DNA from: Tethya wilhelma | Lineage: Eukaryota; Porifera; Demospongiae; Tethyida; Tethyidae | Length of the DNA stretch: 64,000 nt | Assembly (NCBI GenBank): GCA_964030475.1 | Contig: CAXIPT010000046.1 | Coordinates: 50,901-114,900 of the forward strand | Direction of reading: 5' to 3' | Part shown: one piece after another, positions 1 to 11,800 of the stretch | How positions within the stretch are numbered: position 1 is the first letter of the stretch | How the letters are laid out: each line of letters opens with the position of its first letter | Notes under the pieces: model-generated | Told to the model about the DNA's origin: nothing | Database searches by the model: none | Seen by the model: only the letters and a program-made list of their open reading frames with translations | Made by a program: the position numbers and the translations under genes

Positions 1-33
<33 letters not shown>
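1..33. repeat. (TG)n microsatellite at the window edge
   Basis: Uninterrupted TG dinucleotides open the window and lead into a dispersed repeat. A CA microsatellite closes the window at the other end. Confidence 0.95.
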
Positions 34-34
<1 letters not shown>

Positions 35-170
35 CCAATTATATCTCAAGAACAACAGCTCCAGTCTTCAAAAGCGGCATACCAAGGTAAAACAATCAAG
101 ATTATCTAAACGAAGTACACAAAGAGTTCAACAAAAGTTTCTAGTTACTGAGATACGAAGCTTTTCAGCC
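34..170 (-). repeat. Dispersed repeat, copy 1 (second copy near 18765-18900)
   Basis: The segment from CTCAAGAACAACAGCTCCAG to CTTTTCAGCCTCTTTG is the diverged reverse complement of 18765-18900. Both copies end beside a simple repeat, (TG)n here and (CAGA)n at 18907-18940. This suggests one mobile element with a microsatellite tail. No coding potential is seen. Confidence 0.6.
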
Positions 171-182
171 TCTTTGAAATCT

Positions 183-296
183 AGGCGGGTGAGCATGAGG
201 GGCGAGCCTGAGTGAGTCACATAGCATAGATATTGGAGGGCGAGCATGAGGGGCGAGTGTGAGCAAGTTATACACATAGCATAGATAGCAGAGTAT
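183..296. repeat. Two-copy tandem repeat of about 53 bp
   Basis: The motif GAGCATGAGGGGCGAG followed by CACATAGCATAGATA occurs twice, in 186-240 and 241-296, with small differences. The rest of 300-1573 shows no gene I can support. It holds the short motif CACCAAGGTGC (reverse complement near 570-585), which recurs at 16222 and 44203. Confidence 0.55.
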
Positions 297-1573
297 ATGG
301 CCTGGGATCCTTACAAAGGTATATTGTGCTATAATGCATACCCAGTGAAAGTTGTGGCAATAACTATAATAGTGCATGCTGTGAAGATATTAGCCAACAT
401 CAAGGAAGTAGCATTCATTGTGCCATTTTATAAATGATAAATGTTACAGTACAAACACATAAAAACATCAATGAATAAGGTTTTAACATCATACACTAAT
501 TCTTACAGCACATACAATCACACTAAGTACTCAGAATTTCACATACATAATATGCACCAACAGTTATGCACCTTGGTGCTTTCATTTTAAATGTAATACA
601 ACGATTTCTAGTAGCTTCAATAAGAAACCCCACTACAGAAGGAAATGATGAGAATGCTCATTGATGGCTATTTCTACAATGAGGTCTCATGTGAATTACT
701 ATGGAATGCAAAACGCTTTGTAGTAAACAGACTTTTTTGTCTTCATTATAGTGTTATAAGGAAAATAATACGTATATACTATCAATGCATGTGTGTTTGT
801 TTGCCATGCCTATTTATAGCAACCAAAGCTTTTATAGGCTAATTGCTGGTTACTGGATGGGTGGAGATGCATGACAAAAGAGTAGCTAGGGGTCATAGGG
901 GGTTAATAACAAACAAAATAGTTGCATGATTGGCCCTTAAGTGGGGGGTACTTGATGCATGCTTGCATTCATGTGTCTGCATGTATAATCGATCATCAAT
1001 TGATTTACAACCCGTGTTCACACAGTTATTATTATGGAGCATTATAATTATACCTTCAACAATAATAACAGTTTACCGAACATTGATATTATAAGCTACA
1101 AATACATTTTACGCAGATACAACTACGTAGACACACACACATGAATGCACACACCCACACATGACATGTAGAACCACAATACTATAATCTTTGAAAGAAC
1201 TACTACAATGAGGGGACTTTTGACATCATAATGTGTAATAATGTCACCATATGGTAAATACTACTACAGAAATATTGCTTATGGTAGACAAAAATTTTGG
1301 AGAATTCTCAGTACTATATTTGGACTAGGTTTGTGAACAGTAACTGGCTAATAGTTTTGGTTGCAAGCATCTCGACTATAAAAGGTCTGCTAATGTTTCT
1401 AGCAAATAATATTATATTAATTTTAGAACTAATAAAGGAGTGTGTCAGTCTTCAAGTATTTTAATCACACAATTCATGTTCATGCAGGACTCACTGGCTT
1501 CTCTACCTTTAGTCAGTTTAACTTTCAAATTGTTAATATTTTGTTGAAGTTGTATTTTGGCAAGAATTCAAAG

Positions 1574-4500
1574 ATGTCAGAAGTAAAACCTACACCCAAA
1601 CTAAAGCTTACCTCCACTAGCTCTGGTGTTGAGGTCAATCTTCACTCATCCTGCTACAGTGATTTCTTTCTCCTGAGGACTCCTATCACAATCAATGGAA
1701 GTCCAGCTGTGATCAAGAAAGTCGATGGAGAGTCAGTGCTGAGGGCCAAAGGCATCTCTGTCAAGCTGTCAACTATCTCATACGAAGCAGTGTCTCCTGT
1801 AGCAAGCAAGCATGGAGTCTATTCAGTTGAAACCTTCTACTATGAACAAGTGGCACTATTTTTAGCGAAGTTTGCATATAAAGAATCACTAAAAAAGTTT
1901 CTGATTCAAAAAGAGGACATAGAGAAAGATCTTTCATTAGCAGTTGCAAATCTCTTCATGAAAGAGGAAATTGTTGAAGAAAGTAAATCATCAAAACCGC
2001 ACCAAACTCTGGAGTCAGATACTTCACAATTCCAAATAGCTGTCAAGGTCAAAGTCTACCTGGTGTCCCCAGCTGTAGGACGACCTGTACTAGTTAACAA
2101 AATCAACCTAGCAAATCACTCTTTCATGTTTGAGAATTGGAAGAGAAGCAAGCTGTTTGATTTCACCAATGCAATGTTTACTAAGCCACACCCTAGTGTT
2201 GCTGTTATGAATGGTCAGTCAACATAGCCAGTATTTAATCTAACACAATTACTTTTGAGATAATTGACCTTTAAAAGCTTTAAAATATGTATAGCTACTT
2301 TTGCTTCCTCTTAATATATATACCATATGCCTTATCCTAGCAATATATAGTGAGTAGCTTGATCTCATGTGGTATTGCTGTTTGCAAACATGTACAGGTA
2401 AATGCAATTAATGTATGAATAGTTGTGGCATGCGCATGTCTCCCTGATAATTTGCAGTTGATCAAGCCATGGTGCCCACCACCTCTCTGGGTAGTACACC
2501 TCAGGAAGACACCAACATCTTCTCTAATTCTCAGAATGATACTACGATTCAAGCTCCTATAGCTAGCAACAAACGTATGATACTGTCCATATTTATTATT
2601 AAAATAACATTGCATACATAGCTATATCATCGACATTGTTATATACCACATTTATATCATATAGGTGGTGTTGATAGTGCTGAGTTAGCAGATCTTGAAG
2701 TTGAACTGAATGGAGTCCTTGCATGGTTTAAGCTAGGTGTTCAATTGAAGATACCTACACACCAACTGCTGGCCATTCGTAAGGACCATCGCTATACTGG
2801 AGACTGTCGATTGCATATGCTGATTCAGTGGGAACAGCTGGAGAAGCCTACTTGGACAAAACTATTTGCAGCTCTGGTTAATATTGGAATGAAAGGCCTT
2901 GCTGATAGTCTAGCCAAGAAATATTGTAAGGCACTTACAACAAGATGTCATGTACCAAGCCACTTCCAAGCTATTTAACTTGTTTTTTTGCTGTTGTTGT
3001 TTTTAACCCAGGTTTGCCACAGCCAGTTAGTGTAGCAGTACCTACTACTGAAGGTAGGGCCTTCTCTAAGCTCATGGACAGTGAAAAAAAGCTCTCAGTA
3101 AAAACAACAGAGTTGAAAGAAGCTAAACAGCTACAAACTGTCATGAGTCAGAAATTTGAAAAGGAGATTTCAAAAGAAGTACCACTGCTCCAGCACAAAG
3201 TCAAGACTCTCACAGATGAAACAGAACTTCTACGATTACAACTTGAACATCGAAATCAGGAAATAAAAATGTTTGAGAAAATGAAGCAAACAGCAAAAGA
3301 AAGTGAACTTTTACTTTGGGAAAATTTGCTGAAGGAGAAGAGTGAACAGATAAAGTCTCTAGAAGAAAAACTTGCTTTGAAAGAAACAGAACTTGATTCC
3401 ACTAAGAAACAGCTGAAGGATAAAAAAGTACAGCTAGCCAGAATGGTGAAGGAGTTGAGTACCAAGTCTGATCGAGTGTGTGAGCTGGAAACAGAAGTGG
3501 AAAAATTAAGACGGTCTTTTGATGAACAACAAAAAGAGATGGACAGAAAATTTATGGAAAAAAGTGCTGCATCTGTATCACATGAAATGTACCTGAAAGA
3601 AGTCGAGGTAAGTGAGATGATCAAAAAAATTGTTTGTACTGACATAATATAATTTCCATAGATTCAACGAGATATTGCAATAAAGGAGGCAAAGAAGAAA
3701 AAAGAAGAGATCCAGTTGTATACTCGACAACTGACAGAAAAGGAAGAAGAGATCAGTCGGCTTTCAGATAAGATTGCTATTCAAGAAAGAGAGATGGAAA
3801 AGTTACGAGAGGAGTTAGACTCTAATCATTGTAGATCAGAGCAACCTTCAGTTGAAGAGATGAAAGAAGATAATGCAAAAGAGCAGCAGCTACTCACACT
3901 AATGATGGGAGTCATGCAATTACAACTTGAACTGAGAAAAAGAAAAAATAAGAAAAATAAAGACAAGATGAATCTAGAAGGAGCAAAGCAAATAGTAGAG
4001 ACATATGACAAATTTCTAGTGAGTTGAGAACATAATATTATGACTAGTTGATTATTATGATCTTGTTCTCTCTCAAGGAACTCAACAATCAAACAGCAAG
4101 ATCAAAAACTCAAATTTCAAAACAAAAAGTACCACTCGGAGAGACACCACTTAGCACACATCTTAAAGACATTCAACCTCAGCTACCACAACTAGCACTA
4201 TCAGATAAACAGCCTGAAGTCAAGAAGAAACCAGCTTCGAATGTATTTACACTAAAGTGGAGGAAGGGGCCAAACGCTCCTAGAAGCCTGAGAAAAGGAT
4301 CATCCACAATCATAGGAGACACGGTGTATGTCAATGATCAATATGGTCAAGCTGTCTACTCCTTCAACTACAGCACTTCCACATGGTCTGCTCTACCAGA
4401 GTGTCCTTACTCTTGTTCTACTCTGACAACCATCGACAACACACTCACAACAGTTGGAGGTGAAGTTACAAACAAGCTATTCACCTACCGTGACCACCAG

Positions 4501-5124
4501 TGGGCGGAACTATATCCTCCAATGCCCACAGCAAGGCATAGTGCTACAGTTCTCTCCACCACCACCCATGTGGCTGTCATGGGAGGTTATAGTAATTATT
4601 ACCTGAATCGTGTAGATGTCATGGATATAGAAGCTAGACATTGGAATAGAGCAGCTCAACTACCTTTTGTCTCTCGTGGTGCTTCGGCAACACTCTGTGG
4701 AGATACTCTCTATTACTTGGGCGATGAATTCAATAATCAGTTATCTGTACTTTCTTGTCACTTTAGTGAATTAATTAAATCATCAAGATATAGCACACAG
4801 ACAGAGCCACTATCATCTACAATTTCTACTCCTTCTAAAGTATGGCACCACCTTCCTGACCTACTAGTACGTCACTCTACCTGTGTAACTGTTCATGGCA
4901 AAGTACTTGCAATCGGAGGATATGACAAACAAGGCAAGAATACAACTTCTATACACGAACTTAATACAGATACAAATGAATGGTGTCACAAAGGTGACAT
5001 GAACATTACAAGATCATTCTGCCTGGCTACAACTCTCCCTGACAACAACATCCTTGTTGTAGGAGGATACATTCATGGTAGTGTATATATAAATAGAACT
5101 GAAATTGCTACTGTAACAACATAA
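1574..5124 (+). CDS. Death-domain, coiled-coil and kelch-repeat protein, paralog 1
   Basis: Six exons join in frame: 1574-2213, 2458-2574, 2665-2925, 3012-3607, 3662-4018 and 4078-5124, all with GT-AG introns, for 1005 codons. Residues 1-213 form a domain I do not recognise, shared with the next gene. Residues about 255-338 look like a death domain (LLAIRKDH, then MLIQWEQLEKPTW and LADSLAKKY). Residues about 340-700 are charged heptad-rich coiled coil. Residues about 700-1005 contain kelch blades with GG doublets and spaced Tyr/Trp. By family logic this is an intracellular adaptor that could link a death-fold partner to a kelch-bound target; the ligand is unknown. The Met at 1574 is preferred over the in-frame one at 1442 because it aligns with the start of paralog 2. 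The gene appears intact. Confidence 0.85.
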
Positions 5125-5880
5125 TTTATTCCAAATTGTCTTTATTGGTTAGCTATATAAATTATATAATTTTCTTTCATGGCTAATGCTTTTAAATTAA
5201 AGGAACTGTGTCATTATATAAGCGCTGTTTTGTTACCAAAAATAAAATGCATGACATTTTGTAATGTTTTTTTTTTTGTTGACAACACACATTATATATC
5301 TACAGACACAGAGCTAGTATCTGGACATGGTATCCAGATTGCGCTAAAAACAGAACACAAATGGTCATAGAATGCCACTGATATAAAATGTCACGCATTT
5401 TATTTTAGTGACAAAACAGTGCTTATAATAATGCTATTATAGTGACACAGTTCCTTTAATACCATAAAGATATATCCTCATCCTAGTGAAGTGGACATGG
5501 CTGAGATATTAATGTGGAAATAGAACAGCTGGCAATATAGTAAAAATTGTGTAATTAGCTTTGTACATGAATGTAGTGCACGTAATGAATAGGAATACTC
5601 AATTCAAACAGTGGGTACTGACCACAAAACTTCGATTCTCATGTCACGACTCACAAGCAACTCCAGTGGACTGCACGGCATCAGGCAACGAAGCAACTGG
5701 GAGAGGACACACTTGTGTAATTGTAAAGGTCGTCAAAGCATTTCATTATACGCGCACGCGAAATGTAGAGGGGTGTGCCTTGTATTTGTGGTTTTATATC
5801 AAATCACAGACGTTTCAGCTAGTGAGACTACTTTTTGGCTAGGATTTCTGAAACTTAGTAGTTACACTATAAAAAGATCG
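5125..5880. other. Intergenic region between the two paralogs
   Basis: This 756-bp spacer must hold the 3' end of paralog 1 and the promoter of paralog 2. About a third of it is a MITE (5201-5455). I see no convincing TATA box or other gene. Confidence 0.5.
5201..5455. mobile_element. 255-bp MITE flanked by TTAA
   Basis: Inverted ends AGGAACTGTGTCA and TGACACAGTTCCT bound the element. The arms stay complementary inward for about 60 bp (CATGACATTTT against AAAATGTCACG). TTAA flanks both ends (5197-5200 and 5456-5459), the target duplication typical of piggyBac-type elements. There is no transposase inside, so it is non-autonomous. Confidence 0.8.
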
Positions 5881-8800
5881 ATGTCTATTGTAAAACCTAG
5901 GCCAAAACCTAAACCTAAACCGAAGCTCAGCTCTGCTGACTATAGCTCTAGTGTTGAAGTCAATCTTCACACTTCCTGTTACAATGATTTCTTTCTCCTG
6001 AGGACTCCTATCACCATCAATGGAAGTCCAGCTGAGATCAAGACAGTCAATGGAGAGCCAGTGTTGACAGTCAGAGGCATCTCTGTGAAGCTCTCTACCA
6101 TCTTACACCAAGCAGTGTCTCCTGTAGCAAGCAAGCATGGAGTTTATTCAGTTGAAACATTCTACTATGAACAAGTAGCTTTGTTTTTAACAAAGTTTGT
6201 ATCCAAATCATGTCTAAAAGAGTGTTTATGCAGCAAGGATGATGTGCAGAGAGAACTTTCATCAGCTATTTCTGATCTTTTTAAAGAAGAAAGCAAATTG
6301 TCAAACTGGCAGCCTGAATGCACAGAACAATTAATATTCGAAGTAGCTGTTGAGGTGAAACTTTACCTAGTGTCCCCATCAGTTGGACGGCCAGTATTAG
6401 TGAACAAAATCAACCTTGCTAATCACACTTTAATGTTCGAGAATTGGAAACGAAGCAAGCTGTGTGATTTCAACAATGCCATGTTCACCAAGCCACCCCC
6501 TAGTGCTGCTGTGATAAGTGGTGAGTGTTCTTTCAAATACCGGTAGTGAATTTTATAGTAATACTTCACAGATACAATTTCAACCACAAATAGACCTTTA
6601 GTGATTTTTGGAATTTGATCCTTGCATTTGTTGACCTTCCAAACTATCACTCTGTGAATAGTAACAAATTCCTATTCTTTATGTATAGGGCTTTTGTTAA
6701 TCTAGCATGAGGTCATGTATATCAAATTTTTGCTTCTATGGCTGGTTTTCTGGACATGGGCACAAATCACCTGAATTAAATTAGTTCTCATCATTGACCA
6801 TAGGAAATATCACACAATTGCAAGTTCGTCTTAAGCTCGATTACATGCAAGCAGGTGCAAGTGATTTGCTGACTGTTGCATGACTTGAATGCACTGTGCT
6901 GACTGATCCATGACTTGCCTGCTCTGTGAGTCAGCAAAGGTACCGGTGCATAACTTTGTACTCATGCTTCCTCTGGCCTTTGCTGGCAAAAAAATAAATC
7001 AGTAAATTAGTAGGGCCCATGCAATTATATATAATTCTGCCCAGTTTGAATTGAGAAAAGTGGTGTTGGTAGTGGTGGTAATGTTTAGCCAAGATTTTGA
7101 GAAGTTTCTGTAAGTTGCTCTTAGTCCAGCTTCAATTTTACACAGAATTTATTAGTTCATGTACACACTTTCCTCGAAGGAAGACAATCTGTGTTCTTTT
7201 GACATTGGCACAAATCACCTGAATTTAGTTTAATATTGACTACCCAAGGCTTCCTCGGCTTAACTTTGCAACTTGCAAAATATAAAATATGTGCCTAGGA
7301 AGGCCTGGGAATGAGGCTAACCTAGGGTATATTAGTCAATACACCTAGATTGAAGAAAAACTGTTGAGCTTAAGAATTTTTTTTTAACAAAGATGGACGT
7401 TTCAGTCCATGCATGGACCTTCGTCAGCATGATAAAAAAAAATGTATATGTACATGTACAAGAGATTAATCACTGGTATTTGATAATGTATCAAGGTGAT
7501 GTAAAAATGATAGTTAAAAAGTGAGATCAATATGAGTTAGTGAGAGCATGCATACTGAGAAGTCAATCTCAGCTAGATATGGGCCAACCATGTCTGCATG
7601 GTTTAGTGATACGCCATGCACAGTCAAGAGTGTTGTTATTGGGAGTTCTTTTGATCCAAAATAGCCTCCATCTTTTCTTCCAGTATAGTTGTACATGTGC
7701 TCCTATTCCTGCATCTCAACCCTATCCCAGACCACCCTGCATCCCACATGTGGACAGCCACTCCATTCTTCTTGAATGTCTGACTTCTTCACTGCATACT
7801 TGTGCTCATTGACCCTCGTCTTTCAGTCTCTCCTATGTATACACTTTTGCATTCTAGGCAAGGAATCCTGTATACTACCTCTTTGTTCTTCAACTTCGGC
7901 ATAGTTGGTTTGACCTACTGTGAGCTTGCTGCAGAGGGTGTTGCTAGTCCTGAATACTGCCATCATAATTCCCTTCAGGAACGTCGGATCCTCTCAGACA
8001 GTCCCCTGACGTACGGTGTGTATAATATTCTCGGTTTCTCATTAGGATCAGTAGGGTTCCGTACAAACTTGCACCAAATTGGAAGATTTTTCATCAGATG
8101 GGGAAAAAGAGTGTGGGGTAACACTATTCTCTTCCCTCACATTAACGTGGGGAATAGGTACACTGTTTCATGCCTTCTTAATAATGGAGAAAAAGAGTGT
8201 GGACACACAGTTACATGACTTCTTATGGGGCACACTGTTTTCCCCTATCTTAACCATGGGGGGAAAGAGTGTGAGATACAGTATTTTTTTTTTTTTTGGC
8301 CTAACATAACAAAAAAAATATTGAAGCGACATAATATTCAGAAAACAATGACAATAATGTTTCATAGAATTTAATGAATAGTTGTCAGTGGTAGTGTAAA
8401 CGTGCATAGATGGCTCCTCTCTTTCAATGTTGGGTTGTTTTTTTTCAAAAGTTTTTCAAAAATTTTTCAAAAGTGTGAGCATGCAGATGTTTTTAGTATC
8501 AAACATTATCTTGATAGGTTTTTCTCCAATAGCTAAATGCAACGTCCATGCTGTGCCCTTCATCCCCAGGCTCCCCTTTGACTTTTCACTCACAGAAAAG
8601 GAGAAAGGAAGCCTGGTATCTGAGATCATATGGGGATAGAATGAGATAGACCAATTTAGTGCCGTCAATGACTGCTCACGCTTCTTGCACATTACTTATT
8701 GAGGCAACAATAAAAAATACATAACAAAATTGGGCGTTTGTGATAAAAACAGTATAATAGGATCCTAGAAAGTGTATGTGTGTACATGAAGTTATTAATT

Positions 8801-11800
8801 TTTATGATACGTACAACAAGCTGTACCATGGTAAAAGCCAGCTGATGTACTATGGTTTTCAGGGTGTATGGGTTGTAAACTGAGGGCCGTAGCTAATTCA
8901 CGAGGGTGAAGTATGACATATGCACTTAATCAACCTATTACTGTCTCCTGGCCTATGTTATTATATATAATCCAAATAATGCACAATAATGAGTAGCTTT
9001 TAATATCGTCTAGCGACATAATGGAGTAGACCTTATTAAATTGTTGTGGTATCTTTATGTGTTTTTGATAAATGGTTAATTGAAACCTGTAGGTGATCAA
9101 GTCACTACCTCTTTGCATAGTATACCTGCAGAGGTCACCTATACCTCTTCCTATTCTAAGAATGATTCTACCACTCCCACCAACAAACGTAAATAAAATG
9201 CATGCTTATAATTATGTACATAAATTTAATAGTACAAATCACAAAATTTTTCATACATTAAATTTTTGTTTTGAATAATTTCTGTAGCATCACTGCATGT
9301 GTTACACAGTCCAACCAACCATTTTGCCCAATTTTTTGTGGGGTTAATTTTTGTATTCCACATAATAGGAATTTATTGTAACAATTTTTCAAGATTTATG
9401 GTAGCTACCTCTATACTATCTTACAATGTTGCATGCACAGTCATTATTAGTCATTGATTATTGTACATTGTGTCATTAGGTGGTGTTGAAAGTGCTGAGT
9501 TAGCAGATCTTCAAGTGGAGCTGAGAGAAGTTATTGCATGGTTTGAGCTAGGTGTACAGCTCAAGATATCAACACACCAACTATTGGCCATTCGTGAAGA
9601 TCATAGGACAGTGGAAAAGTGTCGAATAGAGATGCTGATTCAGTGGGAACAGCTGGAGAAGCCTACTTGGCTCAAACTATTCTCAGCCCTGGTCAATATT
9701 GGAATGAAAGGCCTTGCTGATAGTCTAGCAGAGAAATATGGTAAGGAATTCATCAATAATTGTTCTACATCATACATACATAATTATTTTTTATCCATTT
9801 CAGGCTTGTCACAGCCATTTCGTGTAGCAGTGTCTTCTGCTGAAGGTAGTGCTGCCTGTAAGCTCATGGAGAGTGAACAAATGCTCTCGATGAAAACGAA
9901 ACAGTTAAAAGAAGCAAAACAAACAAAAAACATCACACATCACAAATTGGAAGAGGAGGTTTCAATTGAAGTACCACTTCTTCAGCACAAAATCAAGACA
10001 CTGACAGAAGAAATGGCTGTTCTACGATATCAACTTGAACATCGAAACAAAGAAATCAAAATGTTCGAGAAACTAAAGCGGTCAGCAAAAGAAGGTGAAC
10101 TTGAACTTGTAGAGAATTTGATAAAGGAGAAGACTGAACAAATCAAATCCCTTAAAAAGGAGCTTGCTCAGAAAAAGATGGAACTTGATTTAACCAAGAA
10201 ACAGATCAAGGATAAAGAAGCTGAGCTAGCCAGCATGATGAAAGAATTAAGTGCCAAGTCTGATCGAGTGTTTGAGCTAGAAACAGAAGTTAAAAAATTG
10301 AGAGAGTCCTTTCATGTACAACAAGAAGAGATGAACCGGAAATTGATGGAACAAACTGCTTCATCTGTGTCACACGAAAAGTACCTTAAAGAAGTCGAGG
10401 TAAACATAAGCATGTAAATTTTCATCAGTACAGTTTATGTTTGCAAACATAATTATAGTATTAAGTATCGAATAATTAATTACAAATAATATTTCTATTC
10501 ACATTTAGATTCAGAGAGATATTGCTTGGAAGGAGGAAAGCAAGAAGATAGAAGAAATTCAATGGTATACTCAAGAACTGATAGATAAAGAGAAAGAGAA
10601 TAGTCGACTTTCAGAGAAGATTGCTGCACAAGAAAGAGAGATGAAAAGGTTACAAGAGGAGTTGGACTCTAATCATCATAGATCAGAACAATCCTCAGCT
10701 GAAGAAATGAAAGAAGATGACGCCAAAGAGCAGCAGCTACTCACCCTAACGATGGGACTCATGCAATTACAATTGGAACTAAGGGAAACAAATAAAAAGA
10801 AAAAACTGTACAGCATGAATCTTGAGGGAGTAAAGGAAATAGTAGAAAAGTATCATAATGAAAAAATTCCTGTAAGTTAAGACACAACATCCTTACCTAT
10901 TCCCACCCTACCCTACATCCGTAACTTCAAAAATTGTTATACCTGTCAGACTGTATATAACCTATTAGAACCTTATAATAGTTAGCATACTTTATTTACC
11001 TATTTAAGCTGGGTCTGCCTCCCTGGTTTTAACACTATCGGAAGCTAGCACAAATTGTATATTAAATGCCAGGTTTCTAAAATTGAGCAAACAAGCAAAC
11101 AAGCAAACAAGAAAACAAGCAAACGTGTGGCTGTAAAACTCGTGCACACTTACGTGAGCATTTCCAAAGCTGACAGAGATGATGCTACAGCAAAGAAAAA
11201 TGCATGTACAAAAACACTGATTCAGAAATACGCAGAGAAAGCTGCAAAAAAAGGGGTGCTCGGATGCATGTACCTTATAGATATGATACCCCAGCATGCT
11301 AAAACTCCTTGCCATATATAGAAACCTTAATAAAAATAGTAAAAATTTTATAAAAATGAGAAGTGTAGGAATGGGCAGTGCGGTAAAACAAGGCAAGTCT
11401 CTGAATTTCGGCACATGACTACTTCATTTTCATGAATCAATTGCATTAGTTCGAATTCCATTATTCAATGTCAGCCATTTGGCTCATGCAAGCAATCACT
11501 TGAATTTAGATAAAGTAACAAGCATGTAGAATGTAGGTACACAGTAACGTATGAGAGTTGGGTACAAAAAATGAAGTAGTCATGTGCTGAAATTCAGAGA
11601 CTTGCCTTGTTTCATTGCTTTTTACCGCACTGCCCATTCCTACACTTCTCATTTTTATAAAATTTTTACTACTTGTTCATTCACTTTTTTAAACACTAAG
11701 GTGCTCAATTGCATGGAGACAATCACACAACAGAGACTAGTCAATTTCTACAAAAACCAGAAGACTTTAGTGTACATTTGATGCGCATGCATGCGCATTT

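Noticed and set aside
3256..3645. 129-codon Ser/Phe-rich minus-strand frame
   Set aside because: It is the exact antisense of the coiled-coil exon of the first death-domain/kelch gene.
11004..11414. 136-codon minus-strand frame rich in Phe, Leu and Cys
   Set aside because: It runs across a repeat arm that is non-coding in its other copies, inside an intron of the second death-domain/kelch gene.
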